From Cyanobacteria bacterium UBA11370 (GTDB lineage: Bacteria > Cyanobacteriota > Cyanobacteriia > Cyanobacteriales > Coleofasciculaceae), in contig DNGI01000022.1 of NCBI GenBank assembly GCA_003486645.1, positions 7,250 to 16,440 of the forward strand: a stretch of 9,191 nt of DNA, read 5' to 3'. Under the pieces are notes generated by a model that worked only from the letters and a program-made list of their open reading frames with translations, searched no databases and was not told where the DNA came from. Position 1 is the first letter of the stretch. Every line of letters begins with the position of its first letter. Positions 1-7,302 of the stretch are shown piece after piece. The translations under genes and the position numbers were made by a program.

Positions 1-66
1 GTTGTTTGTTGTTGGTTATTTGTTGTTGGTTATTTGTTGTTGGTTATTTGTTGTTGGTTATTTGTT
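1..66. repeat. GT-rich 14-nt (double heptad) tandem repeat
   Basis: From 14 the unit GGTTATTTGTTGTT repeats every 14 nt (14, 28, 42, 56; the last copy degenerates near 66). It is preceded by GTTGTTT-type heptads at 1-13. The 14-mer is two related 7-mers, so the underlying period is seven. On the minus strand, the sense strand of the rpo genes, this is the AACAACA-type arm that would lie upstream of rpoC2. It is inverted relative to the repeat at 137-180. No coding potential is visible. Confidence 0.9.
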
Positions 67-136
67 AATTCAAGCTATAGAAAAATAACTAATAACCGCC
101 TTGTTGCTTGTTGTTGATTCTTGCTGATGGGTCGTC
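67..136. other. unique spacer between the two repeat arms, rpoC1-rpoC2 gap
   Basis: About 70 nt separate the GT-rich arm (1-66) from the CA-rich arm (137-180). No start codon able to open rpoC2 is visible on the minus strand in 1-177, so rpoC2 must begin beyond position 1 and the rpoC1-rpoC2 gap exceeds 177 nt. A 12-mer, TTCTTGCTGATG, at 117-128 also occurs at 2038-2049 at the start of rpoC1; this may be chance or a duplicated scrap. Confidence 0.5.
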
Positions 137-180
137 TAACAACAAACGACAAACAACTAACAACTAACAACTAACAACTA
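137..180. repeat. CA-rich heptad repeat containing the rpoC1 stop codon
   Basis: Four exact ACAACTA units (153-159, 160-166, 167-173, 174-180) follow degenerate AACAACA-type units from 137. The final CTA (178-180) is the TAG stop of rpoC1 on the minus strand, so the stop codon is part of the repeat. Read on the sense strand the arm is TAGTTGT repeated, complementary to the arm at 1-66. Confidence 0.93.
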
Positions 181-2055
181 ACTCATCAACACCTCCTGAA
201 TGGCTTTGTTGTAAATAATCCGACCGGGGGTAGTGCGGATATATTGAGAGATTAAGGTTCCATCGGCAGTTTCCCTGACTCGACGCTCTCTGTAGAGTTT
301 TGTGACGGTGCCATCGGCTAACTGTTCGGTTGAAAGTACCTCATTATCAGGGATTTCTGTATTCACCTTGCCATCAAAGCGTAGCCAGACATAGGCGTGT
401 AAATTGATTTGCTTTTGTTCGTAGGCTTTAATCGCGTCATCCAGGTTAGCAAAATAATAATCATTGTCTTTTTGCAGTGCTGGGTTTTCCGCCGTTAGGT
501 AATAGCATCCCAATACCATATCTTGACTCGGTGCAACAATCGGCCGACCTGTAGCTGGGGAGAGAATGTTGTTGGATGCTAACATTAATAGTCGGGCTTC
601 TGCCTGAGATTCTAAAGACAGGGGCACGTGAACCGCCATTTGGTCGCCGTCAAAGTCGGCGTTGAACGCCGGACAGACCAGAGGGTGTAGTTGAATCGCT
701 CGACCTTCAACTAGAATCGGTTCAAAGGCTTGAATCCCTAAACGGTGGAGGGTTGGTGCGCGATTGAGTAATACAGGATGCCCTGCAATCACTTCTTCCA
801 ATACATCCCATACACTGGGATCGCCGCGCTGAATGAGTTTTTTTGCAGCCTTAATATTATTAACCAAGCCTTGACCAATCAGGCGATGGATCACAAAGGG
901 TTGAAATAGCTCGATCGCCATTTCCCTCGGCAACCCACACTGGTGTATTTTCAAATTGGGTCCAACGACAATTACCGAACGTCCAGAGTAGTCTACTCGT
1001 TTTCCGAGTAGGTTTTGCCGGAAGCGCCCCTGTTTGCCCTCAATAATATCGGAAAGGGATTTCAGCGCTCGGTTATTCGCCCCGACTACCGTCCGTCCTC
1101 TGCGTCCGTTATCAATTAGCGCATCTACGGCTTCCTGAAGCATCCGCTTTTCGTTACGGACGATAATTTCTGGAGCTAGGATTTCTTGTAATCGTGCCAG
1201 TCGATTGTTACGGTTGATCACCCGTCGATAGAGATCGTTAAGATCGGAGGTAGCAAAACGTCCCCCGTCAAGCTGAACCATCGGTCGCAAATCCGGTGGA
1301 ATCACGGGAATGACTGTCAGCACCATCCAGTCTGGTTGAGATCCAGTAGCGATAAAGTTATCAATGACCCGCAGGCGCTTGATCAGCTTGGCTCGTTTTT
1401 GACCTTTAGCCGCCGCAATTTCTTCCCGTAGCCTTTCCGCTTCAGTATCTAAATCAACGTCTTGCAGAAGCTGTTGTAGTGCCTCAGCACCGATTCCGAC
1501 CTCAACCCCAGTCAGTTCGGTATCTTCACTGTAGAGTTGCTCTTCAATTTCCAGCCACTGATCTTCAGTTAGAAGCTGCTTGTAGCTGAGGTTTTCCGCA
1601 TTACCGGGATTGAGAACGACGTAAGCGTTGAAATAAACAATCTGCTCTACATCCCGCAGAGGCATATCCATCAAAATACTGAGGTAGCTGGGGATACCTT
1701 TTAGATACCAAACGTGAGCAACAGGTGCGGCTAGTTTAATATAGCCCATCCGGTGACGGCGCACGCGAGATTCGGTTACTTCTACACCGCAGCGTTCACA
1801 AACAATCCCCCGATGGCGGACTCGTTTGTACTTGCCACAATGACATTCCCAATCTTTAGCAGGACCAAAGATGCGTTCGCAGAAAAGCCCATCCATTTCC
1901 GGTTTGAGTGTCCGGTAGTTAATGGTTTCCGGTTTAGTAACTTCACCGACTACTTGACCATTCGGTAAACTTCTCTCTCCCCATTGACGAATGCGTTCCG
2001 GGGAAGCAATGCCAATTTTTACGTAGTCAAATCGCTGTTCTTGCTGATGTCTCAT
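178..2055 (-). CDS. rpoC1: DNA-directed RNA polymerase subunit gamma (RpoC1)
   Basis: This is the N-terminal part of the split cyanobacterial beta-prime subunit. It forms part of the active-centre cleft with RpoB, RpoC2, alpha and omega. The 625-residue product has the zinc ribbon cysteines C71, C73, C86 and C89, the sigma-binding clamp helices around residues 270-316, and the catalytic magnesium loop NADFDGD at 466-472, with aspartates D468, D470 and D472. The length and the N-terminal sequence (FDYVKIG...) match the cyanobacterial family, supporting the ATG at 2053-2055. No Shine-Dalgarno motif precedes it; the upstream region is CA-rich heptad repeat. The gene follows rpoB by 94 nt and is presumably cotranscribed with it and with rpoC2 beyond the window. 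The TAG stop lies inside a tandem repeat. Nothing appears truncated. Confidence 0.98.
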   Translation of the reverse strand: MRHQQEQRFDYVKIGIASPERIRQWGERSLPNGQVVGEVTKPETINYRTLKPEMDGLFCERIFGPAKDWECHCGKYKRVRHRGIVCERCGVEVTESRVRRHRMGYIKLAAPVAHVWYLKGIPSYLSILMDMPLRDVEQIVYFNAYVVLNPGNAENLSYKQLLTEDQWLEIEEQLYSEDTELTGVEVGIGAEALQQLLQDVDLDTEAERLREEIAAAKGQKRAKLIKRLRVIDNFIATGSQPDWMVLTVIPVIPPDLRPMVQLDGGRFATSDLNDLYRRVINRNNRLARLQEILAPEIIVRNEKRMLQEAVDALIDNGRRGRTVVGANNRALKSLSDIIEGKQGRFRQNLLGKRVDYSGRSVIVVGPNLKIHQCGLPREMAIELFQPFVIHRLIGQGLVNNIKAAKKLIQRGDPSVWDVLEEVIAGHPVLLNRAPTLHRLGIQAFEPILVEGRAIQLHPLVCPAFNADFDGDQMAVHVPLSLESQAEARLLMLASNNILSPATGRPIVAPSQDMVLGCYYLTAENPALQKDNDYYFANLDDAIKAYEQKQINLHAYVWLRFDGKVNTEIPDNEVLSTEQLADGTVTKLYRERRVRETADGTLISQYIRTTPGRIIYNKAIQEVLMS

Positions 2056-2058
2056 GAG

Positions 2059-2108
2059 TGAGTTGCTTGTTGTTTCTTGTTTGTTGCTTGCTGTTTGTTG
2101 TTTGTTGG
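2059..2108. repeat. GT-rich degenerate heptad arm upstream of rpoC1
   Basis: Degenerate units of the type GTTGTTT/GTTGCTT run from about 2060 to 2108, 4 nt from the rpoC1 start. On the sense strand this is a CA-rich leader occupying the place where a ribosome binding site would lie. It is the inverted partner of the arm at 2120-2152, with about 10 nt of non-repeat sequence between. Aligned unit by unit, roughly 17 of the first 22 positions are complementary to the other arm. Confidence 0.85.
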
Positions 2109-2119
2109 GATTGAGTCAT

Positions 2120-2152
2120 AACCAATAACCAACAACCAACAACTAACAACTA
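2120..2152. repeat. CA-rich heptad arm containing the rpoB stop codon
   Basis: The units are AACCAAT (2120-2126), AACCAAC (2127-2133), AACCAAC (2134-2140), AACTAAC (2141-2147) and AACTA (2148-2152). The last CTA (2150-2152) is the TAG stop of rpoB read on the minus strand. The design matches 137-180: on the sense strand a GTTGTTA-type repeat begins at the stop codon. Confidence 0.93.
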
Positions 2153-5100
2153 GACTTCATCCTCTTCCAATTCTTCCCGGTTGAGGGATTCATAGGTGGG
2201 TCGGCTAGGTGTGCGGCGGCGGTCTGCGTCTGCCATTAAATCAACTTCCATATCACGGCTGGAACCATCTTCTGCGGTTTCGACTTTGTGAACGGCAATA
2301 TCGAGTCCCAGAGATTGGAGTTCCCGCATTAACACCTTGAAGGATTCGGGAGTGCCTGGTCGTGGGATGGCTTTGCCTTTGACAATGGCGTTGAGTGCTT
2401 CGTTGCGTCCTTGCATATCATCGGATTTGACGGTGAGTAACTCCTGGAGGGTGTAGGCAGCACCAAAAGCTTCGAGTGCCCAGACTTCCATTTCTCCAAA
2501 GCGCTGACCCCCCTGTTGTGCTTTACCGCCTAGGGGTTGCTGAGTAACGAGAGAGTAGGGACCTGTAGAACGCGCGTGAATTTTGTCATCGACGAGGTGA
2601 ACAAGCTTCAGCATATAAGCAATGCCCACTGTAATGGGTCGGTCAAAGGGTTCGCCTGTCCGACCATCAAAGACTTGGATTTTACCAGGGTTCTCCGGGT
2701 CAAACACCCAGTCTTTACCCGTTTCCTGCTTGGCGGTGGCAAGTTTACCGTGAACCGTAGTACGCGATGCCTCTTCCCCATACATTTCGTCAAAGGGAAT
2801 CATCTTAAACCGCAGATCGAGGGCTTCACCCGCCCATCCCAACAAGCATTCAAAGACCTGACCGACATTCATCCGACTCGGTACACCCAAGGGATTGAGA
2901 ACAATGTCAATCGGAGTGCCATCGGGTAGGTAGGGCATATCTTCAGTGGGCAAAATTCGAGAAATAATCCCCTTATTGCCGTGACGACCTGCCATTTTGT
3001 CGCCGACTTGGATTTTCCGCTTTTGAGCGACATACACTCGAACTACCATATTTGCTCCCGGTGGCAGTTCATCCCCTTGTTCGCGGGTAAAGAGTCGGAC
3101 ATCAACCACACGTCCCTTCTCACCATTGGGAACCCGTAGGGAATTGTCCCGCACATCCCTGGCTTTTTCCCCAAATATAGCCCGGAGTAGTTTTTCTTCC
3201 GGCGGCTGGTCAGATTCCCCTTTCGGTGTTACCTTACCCACTAGAATATCCCCTGCTTCGACCCAAGCACCGATACGGATAATGCCTTGTTCGTCTAATT
3301 GGCGCAGCGAATCTTCCCCGACGTTGGGAATTTCACGGGTGATTTCCTCTGGTCCGAGTTTGGTTTGACGGGCTTCAATTTCATACTTCTCAATGTGGAT
3401 GCTGGTGTAAACATCATCAAACACCAACCGCTCACTGATCAGAATAGCGTCTTCGTAGTTATATCCTTCCCAGGGCATATAAGCGACGAGGATATTTTGA
3501 CCTAGGGCTAATTCTCCCCCTTCGGTGGCTGACCCATCCGCCACAACCTGACCCGCTACCACTTCGTCTCCCACATAAACTAACGGTCGCTGATTCAAGC
3601 AGGTATCTTGGTTTGAACGCTGATACTTCTGAATCGGGTATTCAATTTCTTGGTTGGTGGTTGGTGGTTGGTGGTTGGTTGTTAGTTGTTCATCACCATT
3701 ACCACCGGGCAACTGATGAGTTACTGGTGATGTTGAACGAATCCGAATTTTGGTGGCATCCACATAGGTGACTTCTCCATCCATGCGCGATACAATCACC
3801 ATACCGGAATCTCGTGCGGCTTGGGCTTCTAATCCGGTTCCCACCAAGGGTCGCTCTGGACGTAATAGGGGTACGGCTTGCCGCTGCATATTTGAACCCA
3901 TGAGGGCGCGGTTGGCATCATCATGTTCCAAGAAGGGAATCAACGAGGTGGCGACTGAGATAATCTGTACCGGGGATACGGCTACATAGTCCACCTGATC
4001 TGGGGTTGTGGTGGTAAAGTCTTGCCGATAACGCACCGGGACTGACTCACCCAAGATCTGACCGTTTTCATCCATGGGGATATCTCCGGGTGCAACCCGC
4101 AGGTCATCTTCTTCATCTGCTGTCATGTAGAGTGGGGGACGGTCTTTAATGACTCGCCCATTTTCTACGGGGTAGAAGGGGGTTTCGATAAACCCGTAGG
4201 AGTTAACCCGCGCATGGGTTGCTAAAGAACCGATTAATCCCGCGTTGGGTCCTTCTGGCGTTTCAATGGGACAGATGCGTCCGTAGTGGGAGGGGTGAAT
4301 ATCCCGCACAGCAAACCCCGCCCGTTCTCGCGTTAAGCCACCTGGACCTAGGGCTGAAAGTCGCCGTTTATGGGTTAATTCCGCTAAGGGGTTGGTCTGA
4401 TCCATAAACTGAGACAGTTGAGACGACCCAAAGAATTCCTTAATTGCGGCAACCAAGGGTTTGGGGTTTACGAGGGAGGCGGGGGTGAGGGTATCGGCAT
4501 CGGAAACGGTCATCCGTTCTCGGATAATTCGTTCTAGGCGGTTTAAGCCTACCCGTACTTGATTTTGCAATAGTTCGCCGACTGATCGCACCCGGCGGTT
4601 GCCCAAGTGGTCAATATCATCGGTGCCGCCAATATCGAATTCGAGATTAATCAGGTAGTCGATCGCTGCCAATATATCTTGGGGTGTCAGTACCCGGACG
4701 GTATCGGGCACGTTTAACCGCAGTTTTTTGTTAATTTTATACCGACCGACCCGACCGAGGTCGTAGCGTTTGGGGTCAAAAAAGCGGGAATCGAGTAATT
4801 GCTGTCCCCCACTGACCGTTGGGGGTTCCCCTGGACGCAGCTTGCGGTACAAATCCATCAGCGCTTCTTCTTCGCTGGGATTCCCTTCTTTATCTAGGGT
4901 TTTTTGATAGTAGTCGGGATGGCGCAGGGCATCAAGAATCTCATTATCTGAGAGTCCGAGGGCTTTTAACAAAACTTGGGCGGAGAGTTTGCGGGTTTTG
5001 TCAATACGTACCCACACTAAGTCATTTTTGTCGGTTTCAAATTTCAGCCAAGCGCCCCGGTTGGGAATTAATGACGCGGAGTAGGTACGCCGTCCGTTTT

Positions 5101-5521
5101 TATCGATTTCGGATTTATAGTACACACCCGGACTACGCACGATTTGGTTGACAATTACGCGCTCTGCCCCATTGATAATAAACGTACCTCGGTCTGTCAT
5201 GAGGGGGAGATCCCCAATGAAGACTTCCTGTTCTTTGATTTCGCCTGTTTCTTTGTTAATTAGGCGGGTGGGAACGTACATTTGTACGGCATAAGTGCTA
5301 TCTCGCCGCTTGGCTTCATCAACATCATATTTGGGTCGCTTGAGTTTGTAGTTTTTGCCCAAGAAGTGCAGTTCCAGCTTGCCCGTATAATCGCTAATTG
5401 GGGAGAAACTGTTGAGTTCTTCGATTAGCCCCTCTTCCAGGAACCACCGGAAGCTAGAGCGCTGAATCTCAACTAAGTCTGGCAACATATAGGTAGGGGC
5501 AGTATAAGTCGGATTAGTCAT
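2150..5521 (-). CDS. rpoB: DNA-directed RNA polymerase subunit beta (RpoB)
   Basis: This is the beta subunit of RNA polymerase, which binds template, product RNA and the rifamycin pocket. The product has 1123 residues, normal for cyanobacteria. Recognisable segments are the N-terminal protrusion and lobe, the rifamycin-pocket block at about 364-393 ([10 protein letters not shown]...), the [11 protein letters not shown] block, and the active-centre lysines K842 and K850 in [10 protein letters not shown]. The rifamycin-critical D374, H384 and S389 (equivalents of E. coli D516, H526 and S531) are wild type. The ATG at 5519-5521 is supported by AAGGA five nt upstream and by the conserved N-terminus. 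Residues about 596-625 hold a low-complexity insert, partly encoded by a heptad repeat, where relatives as I recall have a short turn. The gene follows tatD after a 777-nt gap and precedes rpoC1. The stop codon lies inside a repeat. Confidence 0.98.
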   Translation of the reverse strand: MTNPTYTAPTYMLPDLVEIQRSSFRWFLEEGLIEELNSFSPISDYTGKLELHFLGKNYKLKRPKYDVDEAKRRDSTYAVQMYVPTRLINKETGEIKEQEVFIGDLPLMTDRGTFIINGAERVIVNQIVRSPGVYYKSEIDKNGRRTYSASLIPNRGAWLKFETDKNDLVWVRIDKTRKLSAQVLLKALGLSDNEILDALRHPDYYQKTLDKEGNPSEEEALMDLYRKLRPGEPPTVSGGQQLLDSRFFDPKRYDLGRVGRYKINKKLRLNVPDTVRVLTPQDILAAIDYLINLEFDIGGTDDIDHLGNRRVRSVGELLQNQVRVGLNRLERIIRERMTVSDADTLTPASLVNPKPLVAAIKEFFGSSQLSQFMDQTNPLAELTHKRRLSALGPGGLTRERAGFAVRDIHPSHYGRICPIETPEGPNAGLIGSLATHARVNSYGFIETPFYPVENGRVIKDRPPLYMTADEEDDLRVAPGDIPMDENGQILGESVPVRYRQDFTTTTPDQVDYVAVSPVQIISVATSLIPFLEHDDANRALMGSNMQRQAVPLLRPERPLVGTGLEAQAARDSGMVIVSRMDGEVTYVDATKIRIRSTSPVTHQLPGGNGDEQLTTNHQPPTTNQEIEYPIQKYQRSNQDTCLNQRPLVYVGDEVVAGQVVADGSATEGGELALGQNILVAYMPWEGYNYEDAILISERLVFDDVYTSIHIEKYEIEARQTKLGPEEITREIPNVGEDSLRQLDEQGIIRIGAWVEAGDILVGKVTPKGESDQPPEEKLLRAIFGEKARDVRDNSLRVPNGEKGRVVDVRLFTREQGDELPPGANMVVRVYVAQKRKIQVGDKMAGRHGNKGIISRILPTEDMPYLPDGTPIDIVLNPLGVPSRMNVGQVFECLLGWAGEALDLRFKMIPFDEMYGEEASRTTVHGKLATAKQETGKDWVFDPENPGKIQVFDGRTGEPFDRPITVGIAYMLKLVHLVDDKIHARSTGPYSLVTQQPLGGKAQQGGQRFGEMEVWALEAFGAAYTLQELLTVKSDDMQGRNEALNAIVKGKAIPRPGTPESFKVLMRELQSLGLDIAVHKVETAEDGSSRDMEVDLMADADRRRTPSRPTYESLNREELEEDEV
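3650..3690. repeat. heptad repeat inside the rpoB reading frame
   Basis: A GT-rich tract with unit GGTGGTT/GGTTGGT (period 7) runs for 41 nt and resembles the intergenic GTT heptads. On the rpoB sense strand it reads AACCACC and encodes residues Q612 to Q624 ([13 protein letters not shown]). Three heptads equal 21 nt or seven codons, so N616-T622 (NHQPPTT) is one full repeat cycle. The reading frame stays open through it. Confidence 0.9.
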
Positions 5522-5526
5522 GCGTT

Positions 5527-5531
5527 TCCTT
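5527..5531 (-). promoter_or_regulatory. ribosome binding site of rpoB
   Basis: AAGGA on the minus strand lies five nt before the rpoB ATG. It is the only clear Shine-Dalgarno motif ahead of the genes here: rpoC1, tatD, rpsT and hisD have none. Confidence 0.7.
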
Positions 5532-5656
5532 TTTCAGGGTGAGTCAGCGTCAGGATGAGAGTCTGAGCGAAGATACCGCATCATCAACCTTGGTGGATGT
5601 TAATCCCTTGGCATCGGCGATACTTAATCTATAGCTCGCTCATTAACTAGAGTCGT

Positions 5657-5689
5657 GGCGACAAGCGCCCATACCTGTCTAGCCAGGTA
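5657..5689 (-). other. two tandem short hairpins in the rpoB leader
   Basis: TACCTG and CAGGTA (5672-5677 and 5684-5689) form a perfect 6-bp stem with a 6-nt loop. Directly beside it GGCG and CGCC (5657-5660 and 5666-5669) form a 4-bp stem with a 5-nt loop. Neither is followed by a T-run on either strand, so they are not simple terminators. If the promoter at 5727-5757 is real, both lie within the first about 65 nt of the transcript. Confidence 0.4.
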
Positions 5690-5726
5690 GAAATGTTAAG
5701 CTTTTCGCTTTTGGGAGCAACAAAAT

Positions 5727-5757
5727 AGTATAAATGAGGAAATGACTACTGTATCAA
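5727..5757 (-). promoter_or_regulatory. candidate promoter proximal to rpoB
   Basis: The minus strand has TTGATA (5752-5757, -35-like, 5 of 6) and TATACT (5727-5732, -10-like, 5 of 6) with a 19-nt spacer, longer than the ideal 17. Transcription would begin near 5720, about 200 nt ahead of rpoB. The -35 box overlaps the edge of the polypurine repeat. Confidence 0.35.
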
Positions 5758-5794
5758 AGGAGAAGGGAGAAAGGAGAAGGGGAAAGGGAAAAGG
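5756..5794. repeat. polypurine heptad repeat
   Basis: A 39-nt all-purine run on the plus strand is built from heptads of the type AAAGGAG/AAGGGAG; the 12-mer AAAGGAGAAGGG recurs exactly after 14 nt (5756 and 5770). Its units differ in sequence from the GTT heptads but share the 7-nt period. It lies immediately upstream of the candidate rpoB promoter. Confidence 0.85.
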
Positions 5795-6000
5795 TTGATG
5801 CAAGTCTCATTCAGGTCTTTCCTTTTAGCCTTTTGTCTAACCAAAGAGGTAAGTTATTAGTGTACGGCTCCTTAAAGCTTCTTGCTGAGAAAGGGGGGCG
5901 ATAAATTCAATAGCATCTTGTATTAGGTGGCAATTGGGTGTTGGGGTGGATGGGGTAGTTGACAGTAACTCTTCTTAATATTATTATGGCGCAACACTAA

Positions 6001-6030
6001 CTTGATTGAGGAAATCGTCCTCAAGTTAAG
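6001..6030. other. stable hairpin in the rpoB leader
   Basis: TTGAGGA (6006-6012) and TCCTCAA (6018-6024) pair perfectly over 7 bp with a 5-nt loop. The stem extends outward by five more pairs (6001-6005 with 6026-6030, one of them G-T) past a single bulged G at 6025. There is no adjacent T-run, so an intrinsic terminator is unlikely. It may be a leader RNA structure or a protein site. Confidence 0.5.
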
Positions 6031-6049
6031 AACGTGGTCAAAGGAAAAA

Positions 6050-6075
6050 TTAGCTCATCGCCCTATATCACCTCC
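6050..6075 (-). promoter_or_regulatory. strong Shine-Dalgarno-like motif with a two-codon frame
   Basis: GGAGGTGAT (6067-6075 on the minus strand) is an extended match to the anti-Shine-Dalgarno end of 16S rRNA. Eight nt later ATG AGC TAA (6050-6058) forms a start, one codon and a stop. It may be chance, a minimal leader frame or a ribosome standby site in the rpoB leader. Confidence 0.3.
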
Positions 6076-6121
6076 GGTTGAATAACCCTAAAAAAGTTTG
6101 AGGGAGAGAGGAAGACGTTTT

Positions 6122-6152
6122 ATTATAAGTGATTTGTCGGACATCCTATCAA
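6122..6152 (-). promoter_or_regulatory. candidate distal promoter of the rpoB leader
   Basis: The minus strand has a perfect TATAAT at 6122-6127 and TTGATA (5 of 6) at 6147-6152, with a 19-nt spacer. The -35-like element is also one arm of the hairpin at 6147-6166. Transcription from here would give an rpoB leader of nearly 600 nt. Confidence 0.35.
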
Positions 6153-6166
6153 CCTAGGGGTTGATA
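6147..6166. other. perfect 8-bp inverted repeat downstream of tatD
   Basis: TATCAACC (6147-6154) and GGTTGATA (6159-6166) pair fully around a 4-nt loop. No T-run follows on either strand, so it is not a canonical terminator. It could instead be an operator, as it overlaps the -35-like element of the distal rpoB promoter candidate. Confidence 0.55.
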
Positions 6167-6193
6167 ACAACTTGCGTTCATACATAGTAATTT

Positions 6194-6292
6194 CTCTCCC
6201 CCAAGTCCTCCTTGTCCCCCAAGTCCTCCTTGTCCTCCTTGTCCCCCTTTCCCCCAAGTCCTCCTTGTCCCCCTTGTCCCCCTTGTCCCCCC
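6194..6292. repeat. 9-nt minisatellite directly downstream of tatD
   Basis: There are eleven consecutive units from CTCTCCCCC (6194-6202) to TTGTCCCCC (6283-6291). The main variants are TTGTCCCCC, TTGTCCTCC and AAGTCCTCC, with one 8-nt unit at 6248-6255. It begins 7 nt past the tatD stop. On the tatD sense strand it has runs of five G separated by ACAA, a G-quadruplex-type pattern. Translating it gives a spurious collagen-like GDKGDK product. Confidence 0.93.
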
Positions 6293-6298
6293 TATCTA

Positions 6299-7114
6299 CT
6301 AATATGAGCTGCAAGTTGCTATGGTCGAATGGCTGGGTAGATCTAGTCTAAAGAGACGACAAGCATTCTCGGTCGTTTCTCGCGCCAACGATTCTAGAGA
6401 GACACCCCGTAGACGGGCAAGGCACTCGGCGACATGATAAACATAGGCAGGTTCGTTCCGTTTCCCCCGCTTAGGCACAGGGGACAAGAAAGGACAATCG
6501 GTTTCAATCAGAAGGCGATCGCTGGGCACGATGGCGGCTGACTCTTGAATGGCTGTAGCCTTTTTAAAGGTCACGATCCCACTAAAACTAATATACAAGC
6601 CGAGATCCAAAAACCACTGGGTTTCTTCAGGTGTCCCTCCCCAACAGTGCATTACCCCTCTGACCGCGCCGTTAGTTTGGCAAAACTCCTGCAACAATTG
6701 TCGCATGGGAGCAGCGGCATCCCGACAGTGGATAATAACAGGTAAGTCTAGCTCTTTAGCGATCGCCAATTGAGCTAGAAATACAGCCTTCTGTTGTTCC
6801 TGGTTCTCCGCTTTGAAGAAATCTAACCCCATTTCCCCAATTGCCACTACCCTAGTATCAGAACGAGCGTAAGATTGGATCTCGTCTGCCATTTGGGGAG
6901 TCCATTTGTGAGCATCTAGGGGATGCAATCCTACCGAGAAGAACAATTCGGGGAATTGATCAGCTAAAGCTTGGATAGAGGCAAATTCTCCCGGTTCCAC
7001 ACAGGAATGGACTAACCGTACCACACCAACGTCTCGCCAGCGATCGCGCACAGCGAACCGATCAGATTCAAAGGTATCAAAGTTGATATGAACGTGAGTA
7101 TCTATCAACTGCAT
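6299..7114 (-). CDS. tatD: TatD-family metal-dependent hydrolase (DNase)
   Basis: This is a TIM-barrel metal-dependent hydrolase of the TatD/YcfH family; members act as exonucleases or DNases on damaged DNA. The exact substrate here is not known. The 271-residue product has the family's metal ligands in order: H7 and H9 (DTHVH), H64 (VGLHP), E94 (GEMGLD), H129 (IIHCRD), H156 (MHCWGG) and D206 (ETDCPF). Length is normal. The ATG at 7112-7114 is supported by the conserved MQLIDTHVH start; no Shine-Dalgarno motif precedes it. After the conserved NACRLF near residue 250 the last dozen or so residues look variable. It lies between rpsT and rpoB, the usual cyanobacterial arrangement, and may be transcribed with either. 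It carries three HIP1 octamers. The minisatellite begins 7 nt after the TAG stop. Confidence 0.95.
   Translation of the reverse strand: MQLIDTHVHINFDTFESDRFAVRDRWRDVGVVRLVHSCVEPGEFASIQALADQFPELFFSVGLHPLDAHKWTPQMADEIQSYARSDTRVVAIGEMGLDFFKAENQEQQKAVFLAQLAIAKELDLPVIIHCRDAAAPMRQLLQEFCQTNGAVRGVMHCWGGTPEETQWFLDLGLYISFSGIVTFKKATAIQESAAIVPSDRLLIETDCPFLSPVPKRGKRNEPAYVYHVAECLARLRGVSLESLARETTENACRLFRLDLPSHSTIATCSSY
6515..6522. repeat. HIP1 octamer (first of three in tatD)
   Basis: GCGATCGC occurs at 6515-6522, and further copies within tatD lie at 6759-6766 and 7040-7047. HIP1 is a highly iterated palindrome of many cyanobacterial genomes. Confidence 0.9.
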
Positions 7115-7140
7115 TGACTTAGGTTTTTATCCAGCTAAAG

Positions 7141-7171
7141 GAATGGGGAGTGGAGAGTGGGGGGGGGAGTC
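7141..7171. repeat. G-rich arm of inverted repeat pair, tatD-rpsT spacer
   Basis: Degenerate GGGGAGT/GGAGAGT heptads end in a run of nine G (7159-7167). GAATGGGGAGT (7141-7151) is exactly inverted at 7319-7329. The homopolymer is a likely length-variable site. The arm starts 26 nt upstream of the tatD start on the minus strand. Confidence 0.8.
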
Positions 7172-7302
7172 TGATCCGGGAAAGGGTCTTAAATTGACTT
7201 ACTTTTCAGGTTTGGGAAATTCTTGTCCCCTACTGCTGGTGATATCAACACAATCCAATCGATAGAGCCAATATCAAGGGTAAATCAGGTTGAGAACGAA
7301 TG

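Larger units (their letters stand above)
5522..6298 (-). other. 777-nt rpoB leader / tatD-rpoB gap without a convincing gene
   Basis: No credible protein gene or known RNA family was recognised on either strand. From tatD towards rpoB the gap holds the 9-nt minisatellite (6194-6292), an 8-bp hairpin (6147-6166), a promoter-like pair (6122-6152), a strong ribosome-binding-site-like motif with a two-codon frame (6050-6075), a 7-bp plus 5-bp hairpin (6001-6030), a polypurine heptad tract (5756-5794), a second promoter-like pair (5727-5757) and two tandem hairpins (5657-5689). The rest (about 5800-6000 and 5522-5656) shows nothing I can identify. Confidence 0.6.

Noticed and set aside
1..180. Insertion sequence or CRISPR array
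   Set aside because: There is no transposase, no target duplication that can be identified, and the direct repeats are 7-14 nt without unique spacers between them.
3605..3740. Intein or frameshift in rpoB
   Set aside because: The extra segment is only about 25-30 residues, has no intein motifs, and the frame is continuous with conserved sequence on both sides.
4357..4435. Rifamycin resistance change in RpoB
   Set aside because: D374, H384 and S389 are the sensitive-type residues.
5798..5860. Possible 20-residue hydrophobic peptide on the plus strand with AAGG three nt before ATG
   Set aside because: The purine-rich motif is just the end of the polypurine repeat; the frame is short, unsupported and antisense to the rpoB leader.
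5893..5954. G-quadruplex on the plus strand of the rpoB leader
   Set aside because: Only three closely spaced runs of three or more G (5936-5954); the fourth (5893-5898) is about 40 nt away, too weak a pattern.
6001..6030. Intrinsic terminator
   Set aside because: The stem is good, but no T-run follows on either strand; the same holds for 6147-6166 and 5672-5689.
6123..6314. Open frame on the minus strand translating to a collagen-like GDKGDK and RRTWG peptide
   Set aside because: It opens with TTG inside the tatD 3' end, and most of it is the 9-nt minisatellite read in frame (9 nt is three codons). No ribosome binding site and no known domain.
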